This document shows positions 1-11,449 of a DNA stretch of 64,000 nt, one piece after another. Below the pieces are notes generated by a model. It had not been told where the DNA came from, searched no databases, and worked only from the letters and a program-made list of their open reading frames with translations. The position numbers were made by a program, and so were the translations under genes. This DNA comes from Absidia repens (Eukaryota > Mucoromycota > Mucoromycetes > Mucorales > Cunninghamellaceae): positions 806,001 through 870,000 of the forward strand of contig MCGE01000015.1 in the NCBI GenBank assembly GCA_002105175.1. Direction: 5' to 3'. Position 1 is the first letter of the stretch. Each line of letters begins with the position of its first letter.

Positions 1-160
1 TCTCTTATGCCTTTCATTGTCTCGCTGAATGGGCATGGCGTATGTGGGTGGGAAAAAAAACCCGGTGTGTGTGTGGGGGTGGGGGGTTTATACAGGAAAT
101 GTTTCTACTTTGGGCACGGAACAGTTTTTTTTTATTAAAGTGTGTGTTTCGATGGGATAG

Positions 161-378
161 GATTAAAACCTCCGCCATTTCGCACTTTGGTGGGCGGCCC
201 CTTGGGGCCCAACCGTCGTGCTCAGCGCGTCGTCAATGGGTTTTTTATGTGTGCTGAAAAAAAAAAAAATAGAGAAGGGATTAGAGCCTCCACCATTTCG
301 CACTATGGTGGGCAGCCCCTTGGGGCCCAACCGTCGTGCTCAGCGAGTCGTCAATGGGTTTTTTGTGTGCTGAAATAA
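161..378. repeat. Tandem duplication, about 118-bp unit with GC-rich hairpin
   Basis: Two head-to-tail copies start at 161 (GATTAAAACCTCCGCC) and 279 (GATTAGAGCCTCCACC) and end with the same GTCAATGGGTTTTTT...GTGCTGAAA tail. Each carries a perfect or near-perfect hairpin, GGCCCC-TT-GGGGCC at 196-209 in the first copy, followed by a CAACCGTCGTGCTCAGCG block. Degenerate relatives of the TGGTGGGCGG...GCTCAGCG part occur near 17043-17075 and 27090-27120, so the unit is part of a dispersed repeat. Confidence 0.75.
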
Positions 379-654
379 TAGCTTACTTGAAATGCGTCGG
401 AGAGATTAGAGTTTAATTATGTAGTGGTTGCAACTCCTTTCCACTGGAAGATAAAACGAATTATGCTATATGGTAATTATGACGATTGCCCGTTTATTTA
501 ATTTTTATTTGCAGTTCCCTGATTTTTTGACATAAAAAAAAAAAAGCTGGATGATTCAGGCTCCGCATTTTGCTTTCTATTTTTTTTTTTTTTTGGTCCC
601 TTTTTTTTCCCTCTCTTTTTCTTTCTTTTTTATTTTTTTCCTTCATGATGGTCT

Positions 655-870
655 GAATGATATGATGGCAAGACTCATTGGGGTGCTGGTGATCTAGGAT
701 TAGTGTTAGAACTTGAATTAGGGGCGTTTTAAAAAACGCAAAACAAACATCATGGGGAAACCCTTTCATTTTGAATGAAGGATTTGGGAACAACAGTAGA
801 TTAGCACTCATTAGTTTAGTAATAGTTTGTCATCGTTATATCTACGTCTGAATAAATATGTTCTTTTTAT
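655..870 (+). repeat. Partial copy of the dispersed repeat (core and 3' module)
   Basis: This contains the family core at about 752-785 (CATGGGGAAACCCTTTCATTTT), preceded by GATCTAGGATTAGTGTTAG and followed by a 3' module with TAGTTTGTC and GAATAAATATG. The CCCGCCCACGTG box found at the 5' side of fuller copies is absent, so this copy is truncated. Confidence 0.7.
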
Positions 871-1129
871 TATATTTAGTATCTCTGTTGTACGTTTACA
901 TTATGAGCTTCATTGAATGTGTATTACATATGCATAGAAAAAAAAAAAAAAAAAAGTGCGTCTAAATATATATATATATATATATATTGGATGTGTTTGT
1001 GTGAAAAAACAGCTATTCAAACACTGCTTTTACTCAATGTCTACTTTTTTAGATTAAAAACCGCCCTTCATTACTCAACATCTCCTTTATATGGTGCCAC
1101 AACGAAACAGTGTCACTTTGAACCGGTTC

Positions 1130-1190
1130 AAGGAGTGTCTAGTGTATAGTTCGAGGACAAGGGCTTAATCTCAGAATTTTGTAATATTAA
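1130..1190 (+). repeat. tRNA-like remnant
   Basis: The segment GTCTAGTGTATAGTTCGAGG followed by GGGCTTAATCTCAG aligns by eye with the stretch at about 28815-28862 (GGTCTAAGGTATAATTCGAGG, GAGCTCAATCCCGG). The first part resembles a tRNA D-arm/A-box and the second a degraded T-arm. The anticodon arm is missing, so it cannot be a functional tRNA. It could be a tRNA pseudogene or the head of a SINE-like repeat. Confidence 0.35.
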
Positions 1191-1803
1191 ACGGTGCCCA
1201 ATTACTTACAATCCTCTGCCTACTTTTCGTAACTCTTCTTATTAGTGGGTATATATGCGTATGTAAAAAAAATAAAAAACACAGACGTATGCGTGCAAGA
1301 AGAGAAAGCGGATACTGGGTTTCTTTTGTCGTTGACTCTATTCCGCACTCCAGGCAAAGCCTCAACTCCTTTTAAGGTCCAAAAGTCATGGTCAACCTTA
1401 AACCTTCTGTATACTACACTAAAAAAATAAGGGGCAAACCATTTTCATTTTGAATTGGGAAACTGTCACCAGCTGACATTTGCCTTGCTGGATTGTTCGC
1501 CGATTTACACTATTACTTCATCCTATACATATATCGATATTTGCACTGAGACAAAGAAATACTAAAATTCAAATAGGTGATACAGAACCATTAACAACAA
1601 AAAATGAGCATTATGTTGATAGTACCTGGCAATCACTGGCCCATCTCAACGCAGACAGTACTCTACTGCAAAGTAAAAATAAAAAATTGACATGATGTAT
1701 AGTAAAAAAAAAAAAAAAACGGTTTTATTGATGATGATAACTAATGTTGGTACCTAACACTAAGCTACAAATAAAACATAAACTAATAGTTTCCCTTCAC
1801 CCT

Positions 1804-2676
1804 TCAATCTTTCTTTGATCCGAGAAGATCATGTGTAAAGTCTTCCACCTTATCCCGGATATCGTGCGCTTGTTGATCAATATTGCCTTGGAATCTTAAC
1901 AGTTGAGGACGCAGGATACGAGCATACAAAAGTTCAGCACCCTAAAAAAAGAAGAAAAGAAGAGTTCGTTAGTTTTGAACCATATGAACACAACGAGCTT
2001 CTTTTTTTTTTTTTTTTTCTTTTTTTTTTGTCATATGTTAGATACTTACTCGGAATTGGGGCAAAGTGAGATAGAGAACTAACAAAGTCTTGAAAAGATA
2101 ATAAAAGGGGAACCAAAACAAAAGGATATCAGAGAAGTATTCAACCATTTGTACAAAGCCAATCACCGTCCAGTAAGTCAACCATTGTTTATCGTCGTCA
2201 GTAGCAGGTGTTTCAATGGCTTTGAATGACGCATAGGCTATATGGTGTAAAAAATATAAATAAAAAACGTTAATGAAAAAAAAAAAAAAAAAAAAAAAAT
2301 TAAAAAAGGAGTACACAATGAAGACCCGCTTAAATGGAAAAAAGGAGTAAACTTTGTCTTTCCGTTCGTCGATTCCCCTTTCTACCCATATATCTATCAC
2401 CTTTCCATTTTTTTTTTCCTTTACGACTATCTGTCACTTACCAGGGTAAACCCAAGAGATAGCATTTGTCAAGAGTTGACCGGCAAGGTTGAAGAAAATC
2501 ATGATAGTAAAAACACCAACCACACCAGCAGCCATATAGCTTTTAGGAACACCGGTAAGTCGTTCCGCGTCATTAGCATACTGGAATTGCGAGAGTTCCT
2601 TGTCCACCTTGTTGAGGATTTCTTTGGCTTTTGTTTGAACGCCTTGAGGGCTGTATTGTGTACTTTCAGTGGTCAT
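1804..2676 (-). CDS. Yop1/REEP5-family ER-shaping protein (DP1/TB2/HVA22)
   Basis: Three exons (2442-2676, 2050-2237, 1804-1941) join in frame to give about 186 aa. The protein inserts hairpins into the ER membrane and bends it into tubules together with reticulons. The N-terminal exon is hydrophilic, then shows the VVGVFTIMIFFNLAGQLLTN segment. Exons 1 and 2 join to read WVYPAYASFKAIE, the family signature, followed by DKQWLTYWTVIGF and a long hydrophobic run (ILLFWFPFYYLFKTLLVLYL). Exon 3 is a charged, amphipathic tail ending KKD. Length and domain order match Yop1. Introns are 204 nt (with a long poly-A/T tract) and 108 nt. It lies divergently from nothing obvious upstream; the coding remnant at 2926-3641 is on the same strand. 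Confidence 0.95.
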
Positions 2677-2925
2677 TTTGTTTTGTTAAATATACGTCTA
2701 TTGATAAAAAATAAAACTAAAAATAAAAAAGAAGAAAGAAAAAAAAAATTGAGCCATCAAGCTACTTTTGTATTTTTTTTCAACAACCGACAATAGAAGC
2801 ACACGACACTGAGCACTGTAACACAACAAAAAAAAGAAAATGCCAAGTCCCATACACGTGATGCTATTACCTACAGAATAATGCCTTTATTTGTAAAAAA
2901 CTAATCTACTAATGAACTAAATCTA

Positions 2926-3641
2926 TCACATATCATTCAATGGTAGAATATATCGAATACACCATTCATCATCAGCAGCACTAGTACGCTTGTTCTTTTG
3001 GAATAAAGACTTGAGAAGCCCCGCACTTAAGTCATACATACTTGATGTCAGTTCGGTGTTTTCGACAACTTCCCGCCCCGTTTGAACCAATAGCATGAAT
3101 CTAATAAAGTAATAAAGACGTAATTGAGTCAATATTCTGCAATAGGTGGGTATGATCTGTACGGCATATTGTTATTGTAGAATATTGCCTACCACAGGCT
3201 TGACGGTGGTGTAAGTTGGCCCATCGTTGCTTCCCCCCCCCTTGATCATGTATGTGTTCCAAGTCTGATGTCGACGGCACATAATACATTTTAATATAGC
3301 AAGACATCGTTACTGGGAGAGGATCTCATTCATCACAAGACTCGCAACATAGGTCACCACCACCAGTCACTATGCCAGTAAACTATTTCATGATGTCCAA
3401 CAAGTAACAGGAAGGTTTTACCATTAGTCAGTCGTTTATCAATCAATCAATGTAATCTTAAATTAATTAATCCACAAGAGTCAGAGAAAATTTTATCTTG
3501 TCCTTTTGGTAAGATATTGACAGTTTCCGAGTTTTCCACCCTCTCCCACTCAAACGTTAGGTCTGCCGCGGAAAACTTTCCGGTGGGTGTACTTCGTTTA
3601 ATGGAAAACTGATCAGGAACTGTAAAGGTTTCCAACTCCAT
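2926..3641 (-). pseudogene. Stop-interrupted coding remnant of unknown family
   Basis: I do not recognise this gene. An open frame at 3447-3641 (starts MELETFTVPDQFSIKR) is followed in the same frame, after a TGA, by a protein-like run (LIDKRLTNGKTFLLLVGHHE) ending at another TGA. In another frame, a run containing GPTYTTVKPVVGNILQ hits an in-frame TAA near 3170 and then continues as QYAVQIIPTYCRILTQLRLY and on to LPLNDM at 2926. A run of nine G/C bases at about 3233-3241 lies inside. The pattern fits a decayed gene, or a live gene with sequence errors or introns I cannot place. Only 228 bp separate its putative start from the divergent TRIP4-like gene. Confidence 0.4.
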
Positions 3642-3869
3642 TTAAATGTTCTCCCATTCAGTTATGTTGTTGTTAGTCCATAGTTCAGCGTTATTCGAAT
3701 GTGTAGAACAAAATAGGGGAAATGGCATCAAAAATGCTGTGAGTTCTTTTTTTATTAATCGGTGTTTGAAAAATGGCAATTGCCGCAGAAATAAAAAAAA
3801 AATAAAGAAATTCAGTGAAGCTTCTCCCTTCTGCAATCTTTTTTCTTTTATCAACCAGTCAGTCTCACC
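3642..3869. promoter_or_regulatory. Short divergent spacer, candidate bidirectional promoter
   Basis: The 228-bp interval separates the minus-strand remnant starting at 3641 from the TRIP4-like gene starting at 3870. It contains pyrimidine tracts typical of fungal core promoters (for example CTTCTCCCTTCTGCAATCTTTTTTCTTTT just before 3870). No specific factor site is claimed. Confidence 0.4.
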
Positions 3870-5678
3870 ATGGATAATTGGGTTATCGATCAACTAGGTG
3901 TCTTTTTAGGCTTTGACCCAGAAACGCTTCAAACTCAAGTACTTCCTTATCTCTCGAGTTTTGACTCTCCCACTGCTCTGAGTGAACATTTACAGGTAAG
4001 TTCTTTTCACCTCACCCACCCACCCCACACCCTACGACAAAACCAGAATGCCTGAAACTGATTGATTGAAACCTTTTTGTGTAGGATATGCTGGGAACTA
4101 GTGATGATACCCTGAACTTTATTCACACCTATGTTCAGCATCGTTTTCCTTCAAAACCACCAGCACAACAACAACAAAAGCAACAGAAACAGCAGAAACA
4201 ACAACAGTCTGTCAACACAACTTCTTCCTCTTCAACGACCAACAAAAAAGATGCTTCCCAGTTCCCTTCTTTACCACCCAATGCCAATGGACCAACAACC
4301 TCATGGCCTGGAAATATGACAGTGTATATGAAGGAATCAGATCGCGGTACTGGGTAAGTCAATAAAAAAAAAAAGATCAGATAATGAAGCGCTAGTTGGT
4401 TATTGATATGGACTTGCGTTTTTTGTTTTCCTTTAGGAAATCCACCAAAAACAAAAAGGCATCCACTAAACCACAAAACAACACGAGCAATGGGAATAGT
4501 AGCGGCAGTCTTGTATCTGATCGATTGGAGAAGAAAAAGAACAAAAACAGCAATACCAACAACATGACACTGGAATCAGCACTGAAGGAACTAGATATCA
4601 ATGTGCATCAAGGCAAAAAACGACAAATATGCAATTGCCAAGGTAAGAAGAGGCTGATAAGAAGCATATATATATACATATACATATCGTTCGCTAACGA
4701 TCTTCTTTCCTCTGTATTAAGCGACGAAACATGATCTGTTGGTGATTGCACCCAATTGTTTAAATTGTGGCAAAATCATTTGTGTTGTGGAAGGCATTGG
4801 GCCATGCAGCTTTTGTGGCACGCCAGTGTTGTCGAAGGAACAGCAAATCTCATTAATTGCAGACGCCAAAAAGAAACGATCCGAAGCGAAACAACTACAA
4901 CATCAACAGCTACAGCAAGAACGAAAAGCAGCGAAAGCAACAACACAATCCATCGGTTATGCATCCAAAGTCAGCGGTGATGTCGTATCGAAATATGTGT
5001 TTGATCAACAAGTGGAGGACGAACAACGACAACGTGCAGAACAACATAAGGAAAAGCTACTCGAATTCCAACGTACTAGTGCGCAACGAAGTACTGTGAT
5101 AGGTAAAGATGAAGAAAAAAAGCGGATATTATCCGTGTGTGTGTGTATGTGTGTGCGTGCTTGTATGTACTCATTCCCTCTCTTTCTCTCTCTCTCCTAC
5201 AGATCAGGCCACTGATTTTACATTACCGACAGATCAGTCTAATCCATGGATGACAGCACAAGAAAAGGCCATGCAATTAAAGAAACAACAAGCGAATATG
5301 AGACGATTAGACGGCGGAAGATCATCTCAGCGACGGGTGCTCACGATTGATATTGGATCCAAGCAAGCGCGAGTGGACAACGTCATGGAGGATTTGACTT
5401 CGTCAGATGAAGATGAGCCAGCAGAACCCGACCAATTAGTGGCGCCATCACATGATTCATCCTCCTCGGGAACATTTGCGAAAAACCCATTGTTGAAAGG
5501 ATTACAAGGTCCTACCTTCCGTGGCCTTGGCAAACAAAAAATCAAACAGAATCACCAAGGACATCAAGAACGAAAATCAAGAATCCAATTTGATGCTGAT
5601 GGAGCAAGCACGGGTGCTGGTGCTGGTGCTGGTGCTGGTGATCAAATAGACAATGATATGGTGCCCGTGGTAGAATAG
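3870..5678 (+). CDS. TRIP4/ASC-1-like zinc-finger protein (Rqt4 homologue)
   Basis: Five exons (3870-3995, 4085-4353, 4437-4642, 4722-5102, 5203-5678) give about 485 aa. TRIP4 and its yeast relative Rqt4 are subunits of the RQT/ASC-1 complex, which splits collided ribosomes in ribosome-associated quality control; the animal protein also acts as a transcription coactivator. The decisive feature is the C2HC5 zinc finger, Cys197-x-Cys199, His204, Cys213-x2-Cys216, Cys221, Cys229-x2-Cys232, split by intron 3 inside CNCQ-ATKHD. The N-terminus (1-75) is a predicted helical domain, followed by a Gln-rich stretch and Lys/Asn-rich linker. The C-terminal part holds the conserved NPWMTAQEKAMQLKKQQANM segment and ends in an acidic Ser tract and a (GA)n run. 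No ASCH domain is seen, as in fungal Rqt4. A polyadenylation-like AATAAA lies near 5853. Confidence 0.92.
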
Positions 5679-6617
5679 TTAATTAGATTGATAGTCATCG
5701 TTTGCACTACTAGTTTTATATTATTACTAAGATTTCATAGTCATCGTTTTTCATTTTTTTAGTGTTAGCATCATATTATTTAATTCATAGTCATAGTTAT
5801 TTTTGTTTTTTGTTTTTTTGTTTTTTGGCGGAGCATTGTATTGATTGTTTTGAAATAAACATGTCAAAATGAATTTGAAAAACTCACATGATGGGATCTG
5901 TTTAGGTGACACAATGAAGGCTGATCAGTTTTTGTTGATATTTTTTTGAATGCTGCTGAAGCGGGGGGGGGGAATCAATAAAAAGAATAGACTGCAAAGG
6001 AGACTTTTTATATACCTATATTTTTTATTTTTTTGAAGATCATCAAACATTAAAGTACATATCATATACTGTAGTCCCTGTCTATCCAATTTTCGCTCTT
6101 CCTCCTTTTTATTTATTTGTGTACAGTACTATACAGTACGTTGGAATTACAAAGTCTCCTTTGTCATGAATGAAATGAATGTTTATGTTATCAGAAGGGG
6201 AGGGGATGGTGAAGAAGGGGGAGATGTGGATGGTTATGATATAAAGTGTCATTATTAAATTTTATTTGTTGCTTGCTCATTGTTGATGATGTTGTTTTCT
6301 GAAGCAGATAAAATAAGAAAAAAGTAAAAATAAAAAATAACAAAAAGGAGTAGAAATTGGGTAAAAAAGGGGACAAGTAAAGCTTTGAGTACTATCAAAT
6401 CATATTAGTCCAATACTGTTTGATTATGCTTTTAACACATCACCAAACTACATTTACGCACACACGCAGAGATTTGCTGTCACTCAATTCTTTCTCCTCA
6501 TTTATTTAAAGCCCGTCTTCTATAATTTCGTGAATCTGCATTTATTTTTTCTTTTCTTTCTTTTTTCTTTTTTTCCTTCTTTTTTTCTTTGTCTACATAC
6601 TATTTTATCTATTTATA
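5679..6617. other. Spacer with 3' and 5' untranslated sequence
   Basis: No coding region is recognised. It contains the AATAAA of the upstream gene near 5853, several poly-T tracts, and a pyrimidine-rich block (6541-6590) immediately before the Kelch-BTB start. Confidence 0.6.
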
Positions 6618-9192
6618 ATGTTGAAATCAGGGCAACCTATTCGAACTACTGGTAACAATCTTGTTGGACTATGGCGACCTTCTTTTGTCAAAGTGAACCA
6701 TCAACTCTTTGTCTATGGTGGAGGCGGAAATAACGTCACTAACGATTTGCATGTACTAAATTTATGCGATATGCGGTGGGAAACAATTCAAGTAAGTCAA
6801 AAAATCAGCAGGAGTGGGAGGGATATAGGGGTGAATGAAAATTATAATAAAGACAAATTTATCTCATTTTACATACTAGACAGTGACAGGTGTGGCTCCT
6901 TGTAAGCGATATGGTCATACTGCTACGCTTTGGAAACATTATATTATTGTCTTTGGTAAGATACTAAATTAAATTGCCGCTTCTCTTTTACTCATACTAT
7001 TTTTTTCTCTCTCCTTTCTTTTATTCTACATTCTATCATGTAGGTGGATGCAACGAATACCAAGCTTATTGTAACGACATTCATATCTTCGACTTGGAAA
7101 AGTTGACTTGGTGCCAACCTCAAATCAATGGGTCTGTTTCTGCTAGATATCTTCACAGTGCTGTGGTTCATGATGATAAACTATTCGTATATGGGGGTTT
7201 TGCCAAAAACACTGACTGTAAGTTGTTGTTGTTGTTGTTGTTGTTGTTCACCAAGCTTTTACTTATAGTTACAGACTCTTTCTTCTTATTCACTTGTAGG
7301 TACTTACGTCCTAGATGAAATTAGCGTCCTAGATCTCAACACTCTCACTTGGTCCATTTTTCAACGAGTTCCACCAAGATACAACCACTCGGCTACTCTA
7401 ATTGGTCACAAGATGTACATCTACGCTGGGAAGGATGAACAAGGCAATACCGTTTCTGATCTATTTATGGTGAATCTCAACAACCCTCCTTATACACCTC
7501 ACCCCATTCTTAGTGGCTCGCAGTCCAACAACACCAACTCGCCAATGGTTTTATTAAAAAGCCAGCACTTTTGCGAAGCTGTATGTGGCAAACTACTTGT
7601 ATTTGGACGCTATATCAACAACGGTGCCAAGAATACTTATCATACAAGTAACAACAATGCTTTATCAAATGGTGGATGTGATGGAAATAATCGCATCATG
7701 GCAGCCGCTGGTACCACAGCATCATCAGCCATTCAAAACAATAACACCAGTAATATCAACAATAACAACAACAATGCCCCTGAATCGATGTATGGATTAT
7801 GGATGTTGGATTTGGATACTTTGGAATGGGAACGACAAGATTGTGATGCTAACTTCGACGTTGGTGGATGGAATTATTTTACGGTGATCACTGAAAACTT
7901 ACGACCAAATGGTTCCACTTCGAACGACGAACAATCCCATGTAGCCCTCAACAGTCTCTTATTCTTAGGAAATACTCAGATGTACCGCCACAAGGTTACG
8001 ATCATTTTAGGTAAAAGGGGTGATAATTCTACACGGGAAATAAGGAGTTAGGATTTGATGGATGGTGGGTGGCAGCGTGGTTTGACATGTTAAAAAAAAA
8101 AAAGGAGCAAAGGGGAGGAAAAGGAGGATCGGGAAAAAAAAGCAACATTTTGCATAATGTAGGATCATTATTATTGACTGACATGTATTATTTGATATTA
8201 TCCTTATTCTTCAATTTCATAGGGATGCATTGGTTATCAACGGTGAATCTTTGGGACTGTACGATATCCCACCAAGGCAATGTGCAAATGAATTTGGCCA
8301 ATTGTTGAACAATCCAGAACTCTCAGACTTTGTTATCACGTCGATGGAAGGGGAAGAACTCCATGTGCACCAAGTCATTCTCATTACACGGTGGCCTCAC
8401 TTTCGGAATATGTACAAGTCAGGAATGATGGAGGCGCAACAGGGTCGTATGGAAATTTCCGAGCCCTACCCTGTCGTTTTGGCTTTTCTCAAATACCTCT
8501 ACACCGATCACCTCGATATGGATGTGCCTGGAGACGTCGTCTGCGATATCTTAGTATTGGCCAACATGTACTTACTACACCGTTTGAAGAAAATATGCTG
8601 TCAGCGACTTTACCAACGATACCTGACAATCGACACATGTACAACTATCTTTGAAAAGGCGATCATGACGGAAGAAGTGGGTCTCAAGCTACTGGCGTTG
8701 GATTTTATGTTTAATCATTATGGTGCTATTCTCAAAGCGGATCTTCTTCATCATATGTCAAATTTTGCGCGATTAGAATTTTTAGAATGTATTCCTGACG
8801 AAAGTGTGCTGCAAATTGGACGACGAAGACTTCTTGCTGTCAACAGCAATAGCAATGACACCATCAACACCAACAATAGAATAATGCAATCATCATCAAC
8901 GACACCCGCTATTGCGTCCATCTCAGCATCACCGTTTTCGATATCATCATCTGTTGGTCAACAGCCTTCTCAGCACTACCCTCAATCCCAGTCGCCATCC
9001 ACGCCTTTACAGCAACAGCTTACATCGCCAAATAGCAGCAATGATAGCGGTACAAGGGTCAATTATTCCACCATTTCAAATCATTTACCACCATCCATAC
9101 CCAACACTGCTGTGCCGACGGACAATATGATGGTATCAGTAGCTCGACATCAACGATTATCATCTTCAAATGGCATGGTGATGGGCGTTTGA
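6618..9192 (+). CDS. Kelch-repeat BTB/BACK protein (LZTR1-like), reading frame broken
   Basis: Five exons (6618-6791, 6880-6955, 7044-7217, 7300-8010, 8223-9192) encode N-terminal Kelch repeats, then a BTB and BACK region. Such proteins are commonly substrate adaptors for cullin-3 ubiquitin ligases. Kelch blades are marked by the double Gly in VYGGGGN, VFGGCNE, VYGGFAK and the degenerate YIYAGKD, each followed by a conserved Trp (MRWETI, LTWCQP, LTWSIF, LEWERQ). The BTB begins at NNPELSDFVITS, with VHQVILITRWPHF. The tail (after about 8820) is Ser/Asn/Gln-rich. Exon 4 is in the wrong phase for exon 5: shifting frame at about 7987-7989 restores PQGYDHFRDALVINGESLGL across the intron. One extra base, for example CCC instead of CC at 7988-7989, gives about 701 aa. 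As written, the spliced protein stops near 8308, before the BTB. Confidence 0.88.
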
Positions 9193-10117
9193 ACTGGAAT
9201 TTACGCCTGCTCTGGTATTTAGTGTGGCTTTTTTGGATCAATACCGCCACCTACTTTTTGTATAAAGATATATATCCCCATCATCTGCCTCCCTTCAATC
9301 TTTTTATAGCCCTCTTTATGTACATATTTTTTTATTTTTTGCACCCCTCCCCCCCCCCTCCCCTCCCCCTTTAATTGCTCTCCACAAACCTTCATTTTAT
9401 ATTGACTTTTTAGTTTTGATTTATCATTCTCTTTTCTCCTCGATACTAGATTATCGTTTTTTTTTTAAAAAAAAAAAACTACATCCCCCCCCAATAAAAA
9501 AAAAATAAAAAAATCGCACGGTTTCATTGCTGCCTTTTGTACATCAACGAACTTTTTTTTTTTGTTGTCTTTGTCTTATGTCTTTCTACTCGATTAGTAA
9601 AATGTTGTATCATTCATAATATGATAAACATCCTCATGTTTTTTTTTAGGCGTCAATATTGTATTTTCTTTATAGTGATGATGATAATAGCCATGATGCC
9701 TAAGAAACCCTCGATACACTCCCCTTTTTGTTATGTTTTTTTTGCGGGAACGCATTGTCATTTCAGGCGTGAACATTTTATGACGGAATTTGAAAACATC
9801 ACGCAGATAGAATCCAGCCGCATATAATTTATCTTTTCTTTTCTCAAAGCACAACGTGCACATATCATACAGTATCATACCATCTTTCAAATGACCACGT
9901 ACGATATATAATCATTCACACAAATTTAAATAATCTATCATCATAGTTCATAAGCATCCTTTAAAAATGTATCAATCGATATATATATCGTCCAACAAAT
10001 ATGCGCATTTTATTTATTTATTTCAAAAACATGAATATTCTAATAAAAGATAAACTATACTATATTACATTCACTAACTAACTATCTATCTACATGATCG
10101 GATATACTAACGCCAAG

Positions 10118-10150
<33 letters not shown>

Positions 10151-10155
10151 CGAAT
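9193..10155. other. Spacer, no gene recognised
   Basis: The 3' flank of the Kelch-BTB gene runs into C-, T- and A-homopolymers (9340-9500) and a 38-nt A-rich run at about 10111-10148. A 98-codon minus-strand open frame (9594-9890) has no recognisable features and spans low-complexity sequence. A short palindrome CGATATATATATCG lies near 9976-9989. Confidence 0.6.
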
Positions 10156-11449
10156 TTACGAGTAACGGGATTGACCCATCCCTTCCCAACTGAGTCCTGC
10201 CGCAATGTCGCCAAACCCAGCCGCTTCAAAAGATTCTTCCAAAACATCATCCGCAGTGGTATAATAATCGTGATTGCTTGAGCTTGTTGATAGATGAGAT
10301 CTACAAATAAAACAAAAAGAAAAGTGTCAACAGGAGTAGAATGATGGTAATGTGTGAGTGTCTGTGTGTGGGTGTTCTCGCTTTCTCTTTGAAGTCTTAC
10401 GTGCTTGTCCTTTGTATTTTGTTCTTTTTGATGGCATTTGCCATGGACCGTTTCTTCAAGGCGTTATGTGTTGCTCGAATGTCGTTCGCGTCCCACGTTT
10501 GCCGATGGAGTTGGCCAAAAAAGAGATCCTCGGCCTGTTCGTCGTGCCAGTTGAGATGACTTGGTGATGGTGGATTAGGTTCCATAGGCGATGAAGAGGA
10601 TGCTCGTTGTTGTGGCGGCGGTGGTGATGATGATGATGCTCGTTGTTTTTGTTGCTGTGATGATGATGTTGAACCTTCATACACCACGTCTGTATCAGGG
10701 TCATACACCAATTCCCAATCGTCGGTTGCTGAGTTTTCCTTGTCTTCGTGCTCGGTTGACGCCTTTTCGTGCTTGTCCTCATCGGTCGTGGCATCGTCGT
10801 CCTCAAATACTTCCAAAGACGAGACTTCAGAGTCGTTGGATCCGCATGATTGATTTAACTAGGTTGGATGTGATAGAAAGTTACATATTAGTCATTTGTG
10901 AATCAATCGATGGGCCGTACCCCGTTTTCGTTTGTGGTATTTTTTGAAGGCTATTACCTCTGCCGATAAATCTGTTTCCGGTTCGTGCAGTGAGGGATTC
11001 AGTAATTGATTGACAAAATCATCCACGGCCCACGTATCTGAAGTAGAAGTTGATGGTGGCGATGGTACATGGAGTGGTCGTGTGTTCGTCTTCTTGCTCT
11101 GAGGCCGGGCGGTAATCACAGTGACGTTTCGTTTTGCTGCTGCGGGCGTAGACTCAACGTGCCGAGTTGATGTAGAATATGATGTGGAGGAGGCTGTTGT
11201 CGTTGTTGTTGTTGTTGTTGTTGTTGTTGTAGATAGTTCATGCTGGGCGTTGGACGGCTTGTGCTGGTCGCAAAGACTAAGTGCTATAGCCTTTTCAATG
11301 TCTTGTTCAAACCGACTGTTTTCCAAGTCAAGCTGCAGACGCTGTTTTTCTTGGACGCGGCGATGATCACCAATTTTCTTTTGTCGTTTCTTTGACTTTG
11401 TTGAAGGTTCATTTTTATTATTTTTTGATTGTTGAAGCCATTTATCCAT
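10156..11449 (-). CDS. Ubiquitin-interacting-motif protein of unknown function
   Basis: Three exons (10958-11449, 10401-10858, 10156-10300) join in frame to give 364 aa. I do not recognise an orthologue. Residues 47-62 (FEQDIEKAIALSLCDQ) fit the ubiquitin-interacting motif: acidic start, hydrophobic residues, then Ala54-x3-Ser58. It is preceded by a very basic segment (KSKKRQKK) that could be a nuclear signal. The middle is a Thr12 run and Ser/Thr/Pro-rich linker, followed by an acidic region and further Ser/Pro/Gln repeats. The conserved-looking parts are the N-terminus MDKWLQQSK, an acidic DWELVYDPDTDVVYEG block, and the C-terminal ADDVLEESFEAAGFGD tail. A role in binding ubiquitinated nuclear proteins is inference from the UIM alone. 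Confidence 0.75.

Larger units (their letters stand above)
1..1803. other. Repeat-bearing spacer, no gene recognised
   Basis: I find no convincing gene here. The stretch holds a 118-bp tandem duplication (161-378), a partial copy of the dispersed repeat (655-870), a TA microsatellite (about 968-987), a tRNA-like remnant (about 1130-1185) and several A or T homopolymers. Short open frames are broken by repeats and show no recognisable domain. Confidence 0.7.

Noticed and set aside
9594..9890. 98-codon minus-strand open frame
   Set aside because: Composition follows low-complexity DNA; no domain, splice context or conserved motif supports it.
10596..10680. Repetitive GAT/GTT triplets, considered as a satellite
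   Set aside because: They are explained as Ser/Gln/Pro codon runs of the minus-strand UIM gene.
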